Assembly (NCBI GenBank): GCA_964420835.1
Contig: CAYQUO010000007.1
Location: 46,732 to 110,731 of the forward strand
Direction of reading: 5' to 3'
DNA: 64,000 bases
From: CAYQUO01 sp964420835
GTDB taxonomy: Bacteria > Chloroflexota > Anaerolineae > Anaerolineales > Anaerolineaceae
Positions 32,261-41,653 of the stretch are shown here, piece after piece; position 1 is the first letter of the stretch, and every line of letters starts with the position of its first letter. The position numbers and the translations under genes were made by a program. Below the pieces are notes generated by a model. That model worked only from the letters and a program-made list of their open reading frames with translations, was not told the origin of the DNA and did no database searches.

Positions 32261-33676
32261 ATGAAAAACACGATTCTCCTGATTCTTCTTACAGTATTTG
32301 TCGTGGGATGCACTCCAATATTGACACCTGTTGAGCCGACTTTTTCACCCACTTCAACCAACACTCCTACTCTCACTCCTACGCCAACTCCGACCCTAAC
32401 TCCAACGCATACCCCTACCCCTATACCACTCGGCGGCGGCGGTATGCTATATATGGAGATCGACCAGCGCCTGATTCCACAAGAATATAATATAACAGAG
32501 GAACGAACCAGCTGGTTTTCCGCATCCTCCGATGGCTCAAATCTTAAGCTGCTTGATAAGCCAATATGGAGTATATCTCCGGATGGGCAGAGGGCATTGA
32601 CCTATGATGTGAATAAAAACCCTGGTTACTGGACATACTGGACATATAGCGCCTCAATGATAAATTTGGATGGGACGGGTGAGACCCCTCTGGATGATTC
32701 ATTAACTTATGAAGTCTATGCAGATGCACTGTGGCTCCCGAACGGGGATGTGGCATTAATTGCATCTGAGAAAAAAGGGTATGGCCCTAACTCAAGGGAT
32801 TCCATGTATATTCTCAATCCGGACGGCGAACTGACAAAATTGGAAGAACCCTCCAAATTAATGAAACACTACGCCTATTTTTTATTACCATCCCCCGATG
32901 GAAGGAATATTTATTGGGCTAATTCCAACAGCAAAGAACGATATGTAACCAACTTGGACAACATGGAGTCCAAGCGTATCTTGAAAAAAGTTGTTGGTTT
33001 TCAGGATATGCACATTTCGCCTTCAGGCAAATATATTGTTTTCCTTGATAATTCCTATAGAACCTTAAATGGTTGTTTTATATACAATGTTGCAGATGAT
33101 ACCTTGACAAAAATCATGCCTGAGGATGGTTCAAGGGGTGATCATTTTTGTGGTTTTGGAAATCATTGGTCACCAACAGAGGACAAATTATTTGGGATCA
33201 CGCGAAATGGATATGCCTTGCTGAATGTGCCAGATGGGAAAATAACAACCTTCCCTGGGGGAGATGCCGATTCGTGTCGTATAGCGAGTTGGATGCCAGA
33301 CGGAAAACATATTTTCCTCTCACTCTGTACTACTTATGACCAATATGGAATGGGTGAAATGAACAGGCCCAATATAAATACTAGATACCAAGATTTTATT
33401 CAATCAATCGGTGCAAGATTAATGAATATTTCAGACGGCAAAGTTACAAAATATCCTGATGGTGGGTTTTGCGAAGTAATAATCTCACCAGATTCAAAGT
33501 GGGTACTATTCTATGCATGCAAGAACCAGGAAAAGCTTATCGATTCCCCATCCAAAATGTTAAATCTAGACACAAAGGAAATGGTCCCAATATTTACTGA
33601 ATTCGTTTCCAAACGCACAGATGCTCCGCCTGATCAAAACAACCAATACTTTTGGTCTGTCACCTGGTTGCCATGA
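32261..33676 (+). CDS. Lipoprotein with beta-propeller (TolB/PD40-like) repeats
   Basis: 471 residues. A lipobox (FVVGC) is followed by a Thr/Pro linker of TPTPT repeats (about 22-58). The rest contains repeated short motifs typical of propeller blades: ISPDGQRALTYD, PSPDGRNIYW, ISPSGKYIVFLD, SPTEDKLFGIT, MPDGKHIFLS and ISPDSKWVLFYA. Six or more blades suggest a whole propeller displayed outside the cell. It is AT-rich with no operon partner. Probably a binding or scaffolding surface protein; ligand unknown. Confidence 0.8.
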   Translation: MKNTILLILLTVFVVGCTPILTPVEPTFSPTSTNTPTLTPTPTPTLTPTHTPTPIPLGGGGMLYMEIDQRLIPQEYNITEERTSWFSASSDGSNLKLLDKPIWSISPDGQRALTYDVNKNPGYWTYWTYSASMINLDGTGETPLDDSLTYEVYADALWLPNGDVALIASEKKGYGPNSRDSMYILNPDGELTKLEEPSKLMKHYAYFLLPSPDGRNIYWANSNSKERYVTNLDNMESKRILKKVVGFQDMHISPSGKYIVFLDNSYRTLNGCFIYNVADDTLTKIMPEDGSRGDHFCGFGNHWSPTEDKLFGITRNGYALLNVPDGKITTFPGGDADSCRIASWMPDGKHIFLSLCTTYDQYGMGEMNRPNINTRYQDFIQSIGARLMNISDGKVTKYPDGGFCEVIISPDSKWVLFYACKNQEKLIDSPSKMLNLDTKEMVPIFTEFVSKRTDAPPDQNNQYFWSVTWLP

Positions 33677-34434
33677 AATAGCGTTAGAACCATTACAGGC
33701 TAAGGGAGGCTTTTGTAAACAGTTTCAGGCATCCTGTTTGGCAGCCGGATTCGTCGCCTGGCGGTTCTTCCCCGATCAATCTGGATGTTATCGTCGGTTG
33801 AGTTGCATCAATAATTCGCGGCTTGTAAAGGAGTGGTGGATCAGCTGTTCCTTTGGTCAATTATGGACAACCGTCACCCCGAAATACGGAAATTGTTTTT
33901 TCGCTTTTTCTGATATTATTTTAGCGGCAACCCTTTCTCCCACTAACCCAAGTTTTGCGGGTTAACTGCGCGCAGGCATTGCGTACGAGGGGCTTCCAGC
34001 TGCGTTTTCAGGATGATGCCAGTGAACTGCTCAATAACAACATGCAGGCTGAGAGAGCCATTCACCTCCAGGCAGGTTCACTCGCAACATCGCAAAGAGC
34101 GAACGCACAAATCCTTCCTTCGCCCGATTCGGCAAATGAAACATGTTCTTCATCGTTAACCTGATCGTGGACCGCCCGGGTCACTGGATGCATGTTGACT
34201 GCCGCACTGCCTCACTCCCACATAACACCAGTTCTCCTCAAAATCACCCGACAACCAGGGCGTCACCGAAACACGTTGTACCAGCGCTTGATCATATTCA
34301 GACCAGTTCTTGGCACGGTATAATGTCTTCGGGCCTGGCTGTGTTTTCTTTTGTTTAGGCATAAACCAAACTTACACGGTCATGTTCTCATTAATAAATA
34401 TTCATGAGCCTAAGCCTTTCAGAATGGAGAAACA
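33677..34434. other. Decayed intergenic region
   Basis: No intact gene. The right half carries an IS5-type transposase remnant (34058-34362, minus). I recognise nothing in 33677-34057: its frames are short, lack ribosome sites and have no family resemblance. Confidence 0.55.
34058..34362 (-). pseudogene. Remnant of an IS5-family transposase (N-terminal part)
   Basis: The minus-strand frame starting at 34362 reads KTLYRAKNWSEYDQALVQR and WLSGDFEENWCYVGVRQCGSQ, matching the typical IS5 transposase N-terminus. It then breaks; after frame shifts near 34160 the sequence resumes as MKNMFHLPNRAKEGFVRSLF (from 34153), the next conserved IS5 segment. No terminal inverted repeats and no DDE catalytic region were found, so the element is dead and truncated. 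Confidence 0.75.
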
Positions 34435-35346
34435 ATGACAGTTAATTCGTCCTCCCGTAAATCCATCATTGTTACCGCCTGGGTTTTCCTCCTGCTGGCA
34501 TCCGCCCTCCCAACGATTTTCATGCAGGAAATTCTCAGCCAGACCGTAACCGGGAATCTGCACGCGCTCATGACGGGTGGCATCCTCCTGCTGGGCATGG
34601 CGTTGACATTTGTCTGGAAAACGATCCGTCCCCTGCGGATGTTCTTCCTTCTGTACCTAATCCTTGTGATTGCGGAATGGTTCATTGATAACAGGGTGAA
34701 TCAATTGCCGTTCTACCGCTCGTGGCTCAATAATCCGTCCTTCAGTGTTTCCATGCTGGCGGAACAATCCCGGCGCCTGATGACGACCCTGGTCGTCATC
34801 GCCGCGCTTTTTTTAATTCACAAACACGCCGGGGCGTTCTTTCTGGTCAAAGGCAATACCAGGGCGTCTGTGGAGCCTGTCAAATGGCTGGGGATCAAGG
34901 ACGGCGAACGCTGGAACAAACTCGGCCGCTTGTTCACCGTTTTTATCAGTCTCGGCACCCTGGCGTTTCTGGTCATCGCCGGCCGCCCTCCGTTGAACAT
35001 TCTCATGCGAGTCCTGCCTTTCCTTCCCGCCATTTTGATCGCCGCGGCTCTCAACGCCTTCAACGAGGAAATGACGTATAAGGCGTCCTTCCTTTCTGTG
35101 CTGGAGGGATCGGTGGGCAGGCAACCAGCCCTGTGGCTGATGGCGGCCAATTTCGGACTGGGGCATTATTACGGCGTTCCGTATGGCATTGTTGGCGTAA
35201 TCATGGCAACTTTCCTCGGCTGGTTCCTTGGCAAGTCCATGCTCGAGACGCGCGGCCTGTGGTGGGCCTGGTTCATCCACTTCTGGCAGGATGTGTGGAT
35301 CTTCCTATTCCTCGCCATCGGTTCGATCGCCCCTGGCGGCGGTTGA
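34435..35346 (+). CDS. CPBP-family intramembrane metalloprotease
   Basis: 303 residues with about eight membrane helices. The CPBP motifs are NEEMTYKASF (the EExxxR motif with Lys for Arg), FGLGHYYG (His) and FIHFWQD (His near the C-terminus). Family members cleave membrane proteins or prenylated/bacteriocin peptides and some give self-immunity or phage defence. GGAGAAACA precedes the ATG. Flanked on both sides by gene remnants. Confidence 0.82.
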   Translation: MTVNSSSRKSIIVTAWVFLLLASALPTIFMQEILSQTVTGNLHALMTGGILLLGMALTFVWKTIRPLRMFFLLYLILVIAEWFIDNRVNQLPFYRSWLNNPSFSVSMLAEQSRRLMTTLVVIAALFLIHKHAGAFFLVKGNTRASVEPVKWLGIKDGERWNKLGRLFTVFISLGTLAFLVIAGRPPLNILMRVLPFLPAILIAAALNAFNEEMTYKASFLSVLEGSVGRQPALWLMAANFGLGHYYGVPYGIVGVIMATFLGWFLGKSMLETRGLWWAWFIHFWQDVWIFLFLAIGSIAPGGG

Positions 35347-35756
35347 CCCATTAAACTTTTGTCAGTGGTCCCTTCGTAATTGATGCCGGGTGGTGACCTT
35401 CGATCCGGGAACCCGAACGCCTGCGCATCAGCCAGCCTTGTCTTTTGTCAGTTCAATTTTGTGGATATTTTCATATCTGCATTTCCCATTTCGGGAAACT
35501 TGTGCGGCTCTACAAACCTCGTCCAACGCCGACGCGGGCGTGAAGCGCTTTCTCTACGTCAGCCATCTCGGGGCGGACCGCATTTCGGCCTTCGCGATCC
35601 CAAAGGCCAAGGGCATCGCCGAGGAACACATCCACCGCTCCGGCGTCCCGTATACGATCCTGCGCTCATCCATCGTCTTCGGACCGGAAGACCGCTTCAC
35701 GGTCCCGTTGACCCGGCTCCCGCGCACCGCGCCCCGCTTGTTCCCCCTTCCCGGTC
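35347..35756. other. Gene-remnant region
   Basis: Contains the fragment at 35519-35755; the first ~170 bases hold nothing recognisable. Confidence 0.5.
35519..35755 (+). pseudogene. Internal fragment of an NmrA/SDR-type NAD(P)-binding oxidoreductase
   Basis: About 79 codons read GVKRFLYVSHLGADRISAF, PKAKGIAEEHIHRSG and PYTILRSSIVFGPEDRF, clearly the middle of an extended-SDR/NmrA protein. The Rossmann N-terminus with its GxxGxxG loop is missing, and the frame runs directly into the end of the convergent CAP-LysM gene. It has no start or ribosome site. It is a broken remnant. Confidence 0.75.
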
Positions 35757-36824
35757 TCAGCCCCCCTCCCCGGGGCTCTCATCCCCGCCCCCCTTCCGGG
35801 CGCCCCGGGCCTGCCGGGTGGTGCTCAGGTTCCCCAGCACCACCACCAGCAGCCCCAGCCCGCACAGCGCCACCAGCAGGATGCCGATGGTGTGCGTCCC
35901 CACCCTCGGCAGCGCCACCAGCGGCCGGCGGGTGGCCGTCGGCGTGGCGGTGATCGTGGCCGTCGGTTGGGTCGGCCGGGGGGTGAAGGTCGGCCGGGGG
36001 GTGCGCGTCGGCGGGCGCGGCGTTTGGGTGATGGTCGGCGAAAGTGTGGGCGTAAACGCATCGCGAATGCGCAGTTTTTGCCCGATGTAGATGGTCGGGT
36101 TCTTCAGGCTCAGGTTGTTCTGCAGGGCCAGTTGTTCCACCGAAAGCCCGTAGGCGTCGGCGATCGTCCACAGCGTCTGCCCCGCCTGCACCACGTGGAA
36201 AATCGAGCCATCCCCCTCGCCGGCCGAGGTCTGCACCGCCAGGATCACCTCCGGGGTGCGGGTGGGCCCTGCGGGCGCGGCCGGCCCCGCCGGCCTGGTG
36301 GCGGCCGTTCCGCTGCCGGTGCTGCACACATCCACCGTGTAGTACACCAGGCCGTCCTTCTCCGCCGCCCCGGCGCCCACATCCACGTAGCGCGGGTTGC
36401 GCAGCACCACCTCGCGGTGCACATAATCATTCCAGATGACGTTCACAATGTAATCCGCCCCCTGGGAGGGGTTCGCCACCGCCACCGCCTCATCGCACAC
36501 CACCGACAGCCCGCCCCCGTAGCCGGCGGCGATCGCCCGGTCGGTCTCGTTCGTTCCGCCGGCCCCCGTGTGCGACCAGGAGCCCAGCGCCGCCTGGAAC
36601 TCGGAATGCGCCTGGGCGGCCGCCATCAGCGCCCCGTTGGGTGCCAGTTCCGCCACCCCGCTGCCGGAGCGCAGGCTGTTCACCGCAGCGATCAGGTCGT
36701 AGGGGCTGGCGCTTTCCACCGGGGCAGCCTCCGCCCGCCGCGGGTCGGCCGCCAGCAGCAGGCAAAGCAGCAGCCCTGCCGGCGGGATGCAGCGCAGGAG
36801 CTCCCGCGCCTTCAACCGGCCCAT
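35757..36824 (-). CDS. CAP-domain and LysM surface protein (paralogue 2)
   Basis: 355 residues: signal peptide, CAP/SCP-PR1 domain (LIAAVNSLRSGSGVAELAPNGALMAAAQAHSEF ... WSHTGAGGTN), a LysM domain (HVVQAGQTLWTIADAYGLSVEQLALQN), a Thr/Pro-rich stalk (TPRPPTRTPRPTFTPRPT) and a C-terminal membrane anchor. LysM binds peptidoglycan or chitin-like glycan; CAP domains are found in secreted proteins of mixed function. The CAP catalytic-like His residues are partly kept. It follows its paralogue by three bases. Confidence 0.82.
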   Translation of the reverse strand: MGRLKARELLRCIPPAGLLLCLLLAADPRRAEAAPVESASPYDLIAAVNSLRSGSGVAELAPNGALMAAAQAHSEFQAALGSWSHTGAGGTNETDRAIAAGYGGGLSVVCDEAVAVANPSQGADYIVNVIWNDYVHREVVLRNPRYVDVGAGAAEKDGLVYYTVDVCSTGSGTAATRPAGPAAPAGPTRTPEVILAVQTSAGEGDGSIFHVVQAGQTLWTIADAYGLSVEQLALQNNLSLKNPTIYIGQKLRIRDAFTPTLSPTITQTPRPPTRTPRPTFTPRPTQPTATITATPTATRRPLVALPRVGTHTIGILLVALCGLGLLVVVLGNLSTTRQARGARKGGGDESPGEGG

Positions 36825-36827
36825 CGC

Positions 36828-37814
36828 TCAGCGGTCCTTTCTGCGCAGGCTGGCCGCCAGCACCCCCAGCAGGCCCAGCGCGCAGATGATGATGATGGCC
36901 AGCCCCAGCGGGCGCACCTGCCCGCTGCCCCAGGCCGGGATCTCCGGCAGGATCGAAGGTTCCGTGGCCGTCCGGGTGGGGGCTTTGGTGCGGGTGGGCC
37001 GCAGGGTGGCCGTGGGCCGCGGGGTTGACGTGGCAGGCACCGGCGTATCGGTCACTGTTGACGATACCGTGGGGGTGAACGCCGCCCGCACAACAATCTT
37101 CTGGCCGATGTAAACGGTCGGCCTGTCCGCCGAAACCCCCGGGTTCAGCCGGGCCAGGTCATCGATCTTCACGCCGTAGGAAATGGCAATGGCCCACAGC
37201 GTTTCGCCCTCCTTCACCACGTGCACCAGGCTGCCATCCGCCATGGGGGTGGCGGTGGTCAGCGGCTCCGCCGTTTTCGGCGGGCTTGTCGGCTGTGCGG
37301 CCTGGCTGCCGGCCGGGACCACCGGCTGGGTGTTGGCCAGGTTGGTGAATTCACCGGTGCGTTTCACGTCCAGGGTGTAGTACACGTAGCCGTCCACCAC
37401 CGTGGCGCCGGCGCCGGCCAGCCCCTCGCTGTACCCGATGATCGTGTTGGTGTGCAGGTCGTCCGCCCACTGGGTGTAAACCATGTAGTGCGGGCTCACG
37501 TTCAACCCCCCGCCGATGTTCTCCGCCGTGATGCCGTAATCCTTCGGCCCGCTTCCATCCGCCCGCAGGTGGGTGAAACTGCGGATGGATGCCATGTAAT
37601 CCGAGTGCTGCTGCGCCATGGCCATCAGCGTGCCGTCCATCACGTACGGGGCCAGCCCGTAGGACGAACGCATCCCGTTCACCGCCGCCAGCAGGTCAAA
37701 AGGCGTGCCGGCCTGGGCGGCCGGGGATTGTGCTGCCCTGGCGGCCGCCCTTTGCGGCGCCCAGGCGGCCAAAATTGCGACCAGGGACAGGAGGAGGAAA
37801 TGGGTCCGGCGCAT
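36828..37814 (-). CDS. CAP-domain and LysM surface protein (paralogue 1)
   Basis: 328 residues with the same order: signal peptide, CAP domain (LLAAVNGMRSSYGLAPYVMDGTLMAMAQQHSDYMAS ... FTHLRADG), LysM (HVVKEGETLWAIAISYGVKIDDLARLN), Thr-rich stalk and a C-terminal helix followed by RRKDR. The two genes are clearly a tandem duplication but are well diverged, so both are probably functional. First gene of the pair; its product is anchored at the membrane with domains outside. Confidence 0.84.
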   Translation of the reverse strand: MRRTHFLLLSLVAILAAWAPQRAAARAAQSPAAQAGTPFDLLAAVNGMRSSYGLAPYVMDGTLMAMAQQHSDYMASIRSFTHLRADGSGPKDYGITAENIGGGLNVSPHYMVYTQWADDLHTNTIIGYSEGLAGAGATVVDGYVYYTLDVKRTGEFTNLANTQPVVPAGSQAAQPTSPPKTAEPLTTATPMADGSLVHVVKEGETLWAIAISYGVKIDDLARLNPGVSADRPTVYIGQKIVVRAAFTPTVSSTVTDTPVPATSTPRPTATLRPTRTKAPTRTATEPSILPEIPAWGSGQVRPLGLAIIIICALGLLGVLAASLRRKDR

Positions 37815-37871
37815 CGGGGAAATTATACCTGATGCGCCGGGCAGTTGCGCTTCACCCGCAGCGGGGCCGGG

Positions 37872-38285
37872 TCAGGACAGTCTCTCCCCGGGGGCCTGGG
37901 CCATGGCTTCGGCCGCCACCAGGAAATCCGTAGAAGAGATCATGCCGATGATGTTGCCTTCCTTGTCCGCCACCGGCAGGTGGTGAAAGCGGTGCTCCTT
38001 CATGATCATGGCACAATCCTTCAACTCCACGTCGGAAGAAACGGTCACCATCGGTGTGGTCATGATCTCCTTCACCTTCGTGGTGGCCGGGTTGCGCTCC
38101 ACGGCGATGATCTTGTCGTTGATGTCCGTGGCGGTCAGGATCCCTTCCGGTTTTCCCTTTCCCCTCCTCACCAGCAGGGAATGGATGTAACGGCGCCGCA
38201 TCACCGCCAGCGCTTCCAGCACGGTCTGCTCTGGTTCAATGTAAACCACAACATCCAGCATCCAGTACTTAACGGTGTATTTCAT
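37872..38285 (-). CDS. CBS-domain pair protein
   Basis: 137 residues comprising two CBS motifs: about 15-65 (VVVYIEPEQTVLEALAVMRRRYIHSLLVRRGK) and 80-130 (VTVSSDVELKDCAMIMKEHRFHHLPVADKEGNIIGMIS). CBS pairs bind adenosyl ligands such as AMP, ATP or SAM and regulate partner proteins. Standing alone without an effector domain, it is likely a small regulatory protein. Start ATG 38285 follows GGGAGAGG. Confidence 0.88.
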   Translation of the reverse strand: MKYTVKYWMLDVVVYIEPEQTVLEALAVMRRRYIHSLLVRRGKGKPEGILTATDINDKIIAVERNPATTKVKEIMTTPMVTVSSDVELKDCAMIMKEHRFHHLPVADKEGNIIGMISSTDFLVAAEAMAQAPGERLS

Positions 38286-38371
38286 GCATTCCTCTCCCAC
38301 ACGATGATCCCCGGCAGGCTGCTGGGGGCTTTCCTCCACACTGCTGCCGGGCCCGCTTCCAGTATATCAAA

Positions 38372-39148
38372 TTACACCTGTTCCGGCCAATTCCAGCCGC
38401 GCACCGCGTCCAGAAAATCATGCGCCGTCAGGTCCAGGTGGATCGGGTTGACCGATACGTACCCCTCCTGCAGGGCCTGGAAGTCGCTCCCCTCTTCCGG
38501 CAGGCTGCTCGGCGCCGAGCCGCCGATCCAGTAATACGGGTGGCCCATGGGGTCCTCCCGGCGGATCAGTTCGTCGTGGTACACCCGCGGCCCCTGGCGG
38601 GTCACCCGGAAACCGCGGATCTTCTCCAGGGGCAGGCGCGGCACGTTGATGTTCAGGATGGTGTACGGCGGCAGGCCGTTCTCCAGCACCTGCCTGGCCG
38701 CCACGGCCGCCACGGCAGCGCCCGGGCCAAAATCCAGTTCCTTCTGGGGTTTCCCGTAGCCGTCCAGCGAAACGGCAATGGCCGGCATCCGCCAAACCAC
38801 GCCTTCCAGCGCTGCGGTCACCGTCCCGGAATAGGTCAGGTCGTGGCCCAGGTTCACCACCGGGTTGATCCCCGAGGCCACCAGGTCCACCGCCTCGTCC
38901 AGCAGCCCCAGGGCCACCATCGCCACGCAGTCGGAGGGCGAGCCATCCGTGGCCAGGGCTTTTTCCCCGCCCGGCAGTTCCACCTCGTGAACCCGCAGCG
39001 GGCGGTCCATCGTCTTCTTGTGCCCGGCCACCGACCAGTTGCGGTCGGGCGCCAAAATGGTCACCTTGCCCAGCGGTTTCAAGGCCTGCGCCAGCGCCAG
39101 CAGCCCGGGGGCGTGAACGCCGTCATCGTTCGTCACCAGGATGTGCAT
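38372..39148 (-). CDS. surE: 5'/3'-nucleotidase SurE
   Basis: 258 residues. The start MHILVTNDDGVHAPGL contains the metal-binding NDDG motif, followed by APDRNWSVAGHKKT, DGSPSDCV and SGINPVVNLGHDLTYSGTVTAA. SurE dephosphorylates nucleoside monophosphates. It begins two bases from the ada stop, so the two form an operon that would turn AMP-derived nucleosides into hypoxanthine-route substrates. Confidence 0.95.
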   Translation of the reverse strand: MHILVTNDDGVHAPGLLALAQALKPLGKVTILAPDRNWSVAGHKKTMDRPLRVHEVELPGGEKALATDGSPSDCVAMVALGLLDEAVDLVASGINPVVNLGHDLTYSGTVTAALEGVVWRMPAIAVSLDGYGKPQKELDFGPGAAVAAVAARQVLENGLPPYTILNINVPRLPLEKIRGFRVTRQGPRVYHDELIRREDPMGHPYYWIGGSAPSSLPEEGSDFQALQEGYVSVNPIHLDLTAHDFLDAVRGWNWPEQV

Positions 39149-39150
39149 GA

Positions 39151-40185
39151 TTAAAGGGGTCCTGTAAGTTGGGTTCGCAGCCGGTGGGCCAGGGCTGCCC
39201 TTTCGGCCGGGGGCAAAAACGCCGCCCGCGCCGCAGCCAAAATGCGGCCGGCAAGCACCTGGCGGGTCAACCCCATGTCCTCGCAAACCGTGCGGTACTC
39301 TTCGCCCAGGCTGGCGTGGGTCACCTCCGGCGTGTCGGTGTTGATGGTCACATTCAGCCCGGCCATCAGCATCCTGCTGAAGGGGTGTTCGTCCAGTTCC
39401 CCGATCGCCGTGCTGTGGCGGTTGCTGCTGATGCACACCTCGAACGGGATGTCGCATTCGTGGGCCAGCCCGGTCACCTCCGGGTCCTCCAGCACACGGA
39501 TGCCGTGCCCGATACGTTCAACCCCGATCTCTTCAATGGCTTTTCTCACATTGGCTGCGCCGCCCCACTCGCCGGCGTGAATGGTCAGGTACAGGCCGGC
39601 CATTCGGGCGGAGTGCAGCAGCGGGATGAACGGGTCAACCGAATCCTGGCCCTCGCTCCCCACCAGGTCCAGCCCGGTGATCCCCAGGTGCATCCGTTCC
39701 AGCGAGAGTTGCACCAGTTCCTCGGCGGCTGCCAGGCTCTCCTCCCGGTTGATGCAGGTGATCAGCCGCACCTGGATGCCGGCCTCCACCCCCGCCTCCT
39801 GGGCGGTCTCGCACACCCAGTCCATCACCTCGTCCAGGCCGTAACCTGCCTGCCGGTCCAGCGCCCCGGGAGAAAAGCGCAGTTCCAGGTGCAGAATGTT
39901 GTCCGCCGCCGCGTCCTCCACGGCCTCGCGGGTGATGCGCTGGATGAAATGCGGTGTAAACCGCAGCATGCGCAGCGAGTCGAACTTGGCCAGGATGGTG
40001 TTGATGGTCAGGGGTTCGCCCTCCCGCAAATACAGCAGCGAGCGTAGCCCCGGGTTCAGCGGCAGGGTGATGCTCTGGGTCTGCGCAAAATCCAGCAGCG
40101 TCTGCAGCCGGATGCTGCCCTCCAGGTGGCGGTGCAACTCCACCTTGGGCATTTTTTGGAAGTCAAGGGGTTCTTCCGTGGCCAT
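39151..40185 (-). CDS. add: Adenosine deaminase family enzyme
   Basis: 344 residues. The zinc site HxH is in VELHRHLEGS, followed by LHLELRFSPGA, HAGEWGG, GHGIRVLED and NTDTPEVT, matching adenosine deaminase. It converts adenosine to inosine. Related aminodeoxyfutalosine or adenine deaminases share these motifs, so the substrate is inferred. ATG 40185 is chosen because GGGAGC sits just upstream; a TTG at 40197 also opens the frame. Confidence 0.88.
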   Translation of the reverse strand: MATEEPLDFQKMPKVELHRHLEGSIRLQTLLDFAQTQSITLPLNPGLRSLLYLREGEPLTINTILAKFDSLRMLRFTPHFIQRITREAVEDAAADNILHLELRFSPGALDRQAGYGLDEVMDWVCETAQEAGVEAGIQVRLITCINREESLAAAEELVQLSLERMHLGITGLDLVGSEGQDSVDPFIPLLHSARMAGLYLTIHAGEWGGAANVRKAIEEIGVERIGHGIRVLEDPEVTGLAHECDIPFEVCISSNRHSTAIGELDEHPFSRMLMAGLNVTINTDTPEVTHASLGEEYRTVCEDMGLTRQVLAGRILAAARAAFLPPAERAALAHRLRTQLTGPL

Positions 40186-40274
40186 GTCTGCTCCCAACCT
40201 CCACCCATTTGGATGTTCTGCATCGTCATTATAATGTATTTCCCTGCCATGCCTGCACCTGTGCCCCCCTCAAG

Positions 40275-40302
40275 TTGACACCCCCACCAGGGATGCTATA
40301 AT
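40275..40302 (+). promoter_or_regulatory. Strong consensus promoter of the flavodiiron gene
   Basis: Perfect TTGACA (40275-40280), 16-base spacer, perfect TATAAT (40297-40302) with extended -10 TGC. The leader to the ATG is about 155 bases. Confidence 0.8.
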
Positions 40303-40465
40303 CATTCCAACACCCCGCGGGGCATCCATACACCCCTCCGCCGCCCGGTCCGCCTGGTTTTGGGCGGCACGGCGCACCCGTGCCCCGGCAAGCCTGCCGG
40401 TGGCTGTTTCAGCGGAAGGCAGGTGCCCCCGAACAATTTCCATTTATGACACTTTGGAGGTCCTT

Positions 40466-41653
40466 ATGAAACCAAGGGTACTGCGCGAGCGGGTTTACAT
40501 GCTGGGGGCAGTGGACTGGAACCGCCGCCTGTTCGACTCGCTCATTCCCCTGCCGGACGGCACCAGTTACAACGCCTACCTGGTGCAGGGCTCTGAAAAG
40601 ACCGCCCTGCTCGACACGGTCGACCCGCCCTTCGAGGAAGCCCTCCTCTTCCAGTTGTCCGGCGTTGACCGCATTGACTACATCGTCTCCCATCACACCG
40701 AGCAGGATCACTCCGGCAGCATTCCCGTCATCCTCAACAAATACCCCCAGGCCAGGGTCATCTGCAGCAGCAAGGCCGCCTCCATGCTGGTGGACCACCT
40801 GGGCATCCCCGCCGATCGCATCCAGCCGGTCGGCGATGGCGAATCCATTTCCCTGGGCGATAAAACCCTCCGCTTTTACTCCACCCCCTGGGTGCACTGG
40901 CCCGAAACCATCGTCACCCACCTGCCCGAGGACCGCATCCTCTTCACCTGCGACCTCTTCGGCTCCCACCTGGCCACCTCCAACCTCTACGCCAGCAGCG
41001 AGCCCACCCTGGTGATCGAGGAGGCAAAACGCTACTACGCCGAGATCATGATGCCCTACCGCAAGATCGTCGCCCGCAACCTGGAGAAGATCCGCCCGCT
41101 GGAGTTCGACCTCATCGCCCCCTCCCACGGCCCGGTCTACGACAACCCGGAGGCCATCCTGGCCGCCTATGAAGACTGGGTGTCGCCGCGCCTGGCAAAC
41201 CAGGTCATCCTCCCGTACATCTCCATGCACGGCAGCACCGAAAAGATGGTCGACCACCTCATCTACGCCCTTTCCGAGCGGGATGTCGAGGTGAAACCCT
41301 TTGAACTTTCCGTCGCCGACATCGGCCGCCTGGCCATCGCCCTGGTGGATGCCGCCACCCTGGTCATCGGCACGCCGACCGTGATCAACGCCCTCCACCC
41401 CGCCATTGCCTCGGCCGCCCACCTGGTGAACATCCTCAAGCCCAAACTGCGCTACGCCGCCCTGGTTGGTTCCTACGGTTGGAGCACCAAGGTCACCGAC
41501 CAGTTGGTCTCCTTCATCCCCAACCTGGAGGTGGAACTGCTGGGCACGGTGCTCTGCAAGGGTGCCCCGCGGGCGGAAGACTACGCCGCCCTGGATGCCC
41601 TCGCCGATGCCATCCGCCTGAAGCACAACAGCCTGCCAACCGCCGCCGGTTAA
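40466..41653 (+). CDS. A-type flavoprotein / flavodiiron protein
   Basis: 395 residues. The N-terminal metallo-beta-lactamase-like domain has diiron ligands HTEQDH (77-82), Asp in FTCDLFGSH and His in PSHGPVYD. The C-terminal flavodoxin-like domain has SMHGSTEKMVDHL. Flavodiiron proteins reduce O2 or NO to water or N2O and protect anaerobes. The ATG follows GGAGGTCCTT. No fused rubredoxin or NADH-binding part, so it needs an external electron donor. Confidence 0.93.
   Translation: MKPRVLRERVYMLGAVDWNRRLFDSLIPLPDGTSYNAYLVQGSEKTALLDTVDPPFEEALLFQLSGVDRIDYIVSHHTEQDHSGSIPVILNKYPQARVICSSKAASMLVDHLGIPADRIQPVGDGESISLGDKTLRFYSTPWVHWPETIVTHLPEDRILFTCDLFGSHLATSNLYASSEPTLVIEEAKRYYAEIMMPYRKIVARNLEKIRPLEFDLIAPSHGPVYDNPEAILAAYEDWVSPRLANQVILPYISMHGSTEKMVDHLIYALSERDVEVKPFELSVADIGRLAIALVDAATLVIGTPTVINALHPAIASAAHLVNILKPKLRYAALVGSYGWSTKVTDQLVSFIPNLEVELLGTVLCKGAPRAEDYAALDALADAIRLKHNSLPTAAG

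Noticed and set aside
33621..34164. Open frames overlapping the end of the propeller gene and beyond
   Set aside because: No ribosome sites and no family resemblance; one of them overlaps antisense to the IS5 remnant.
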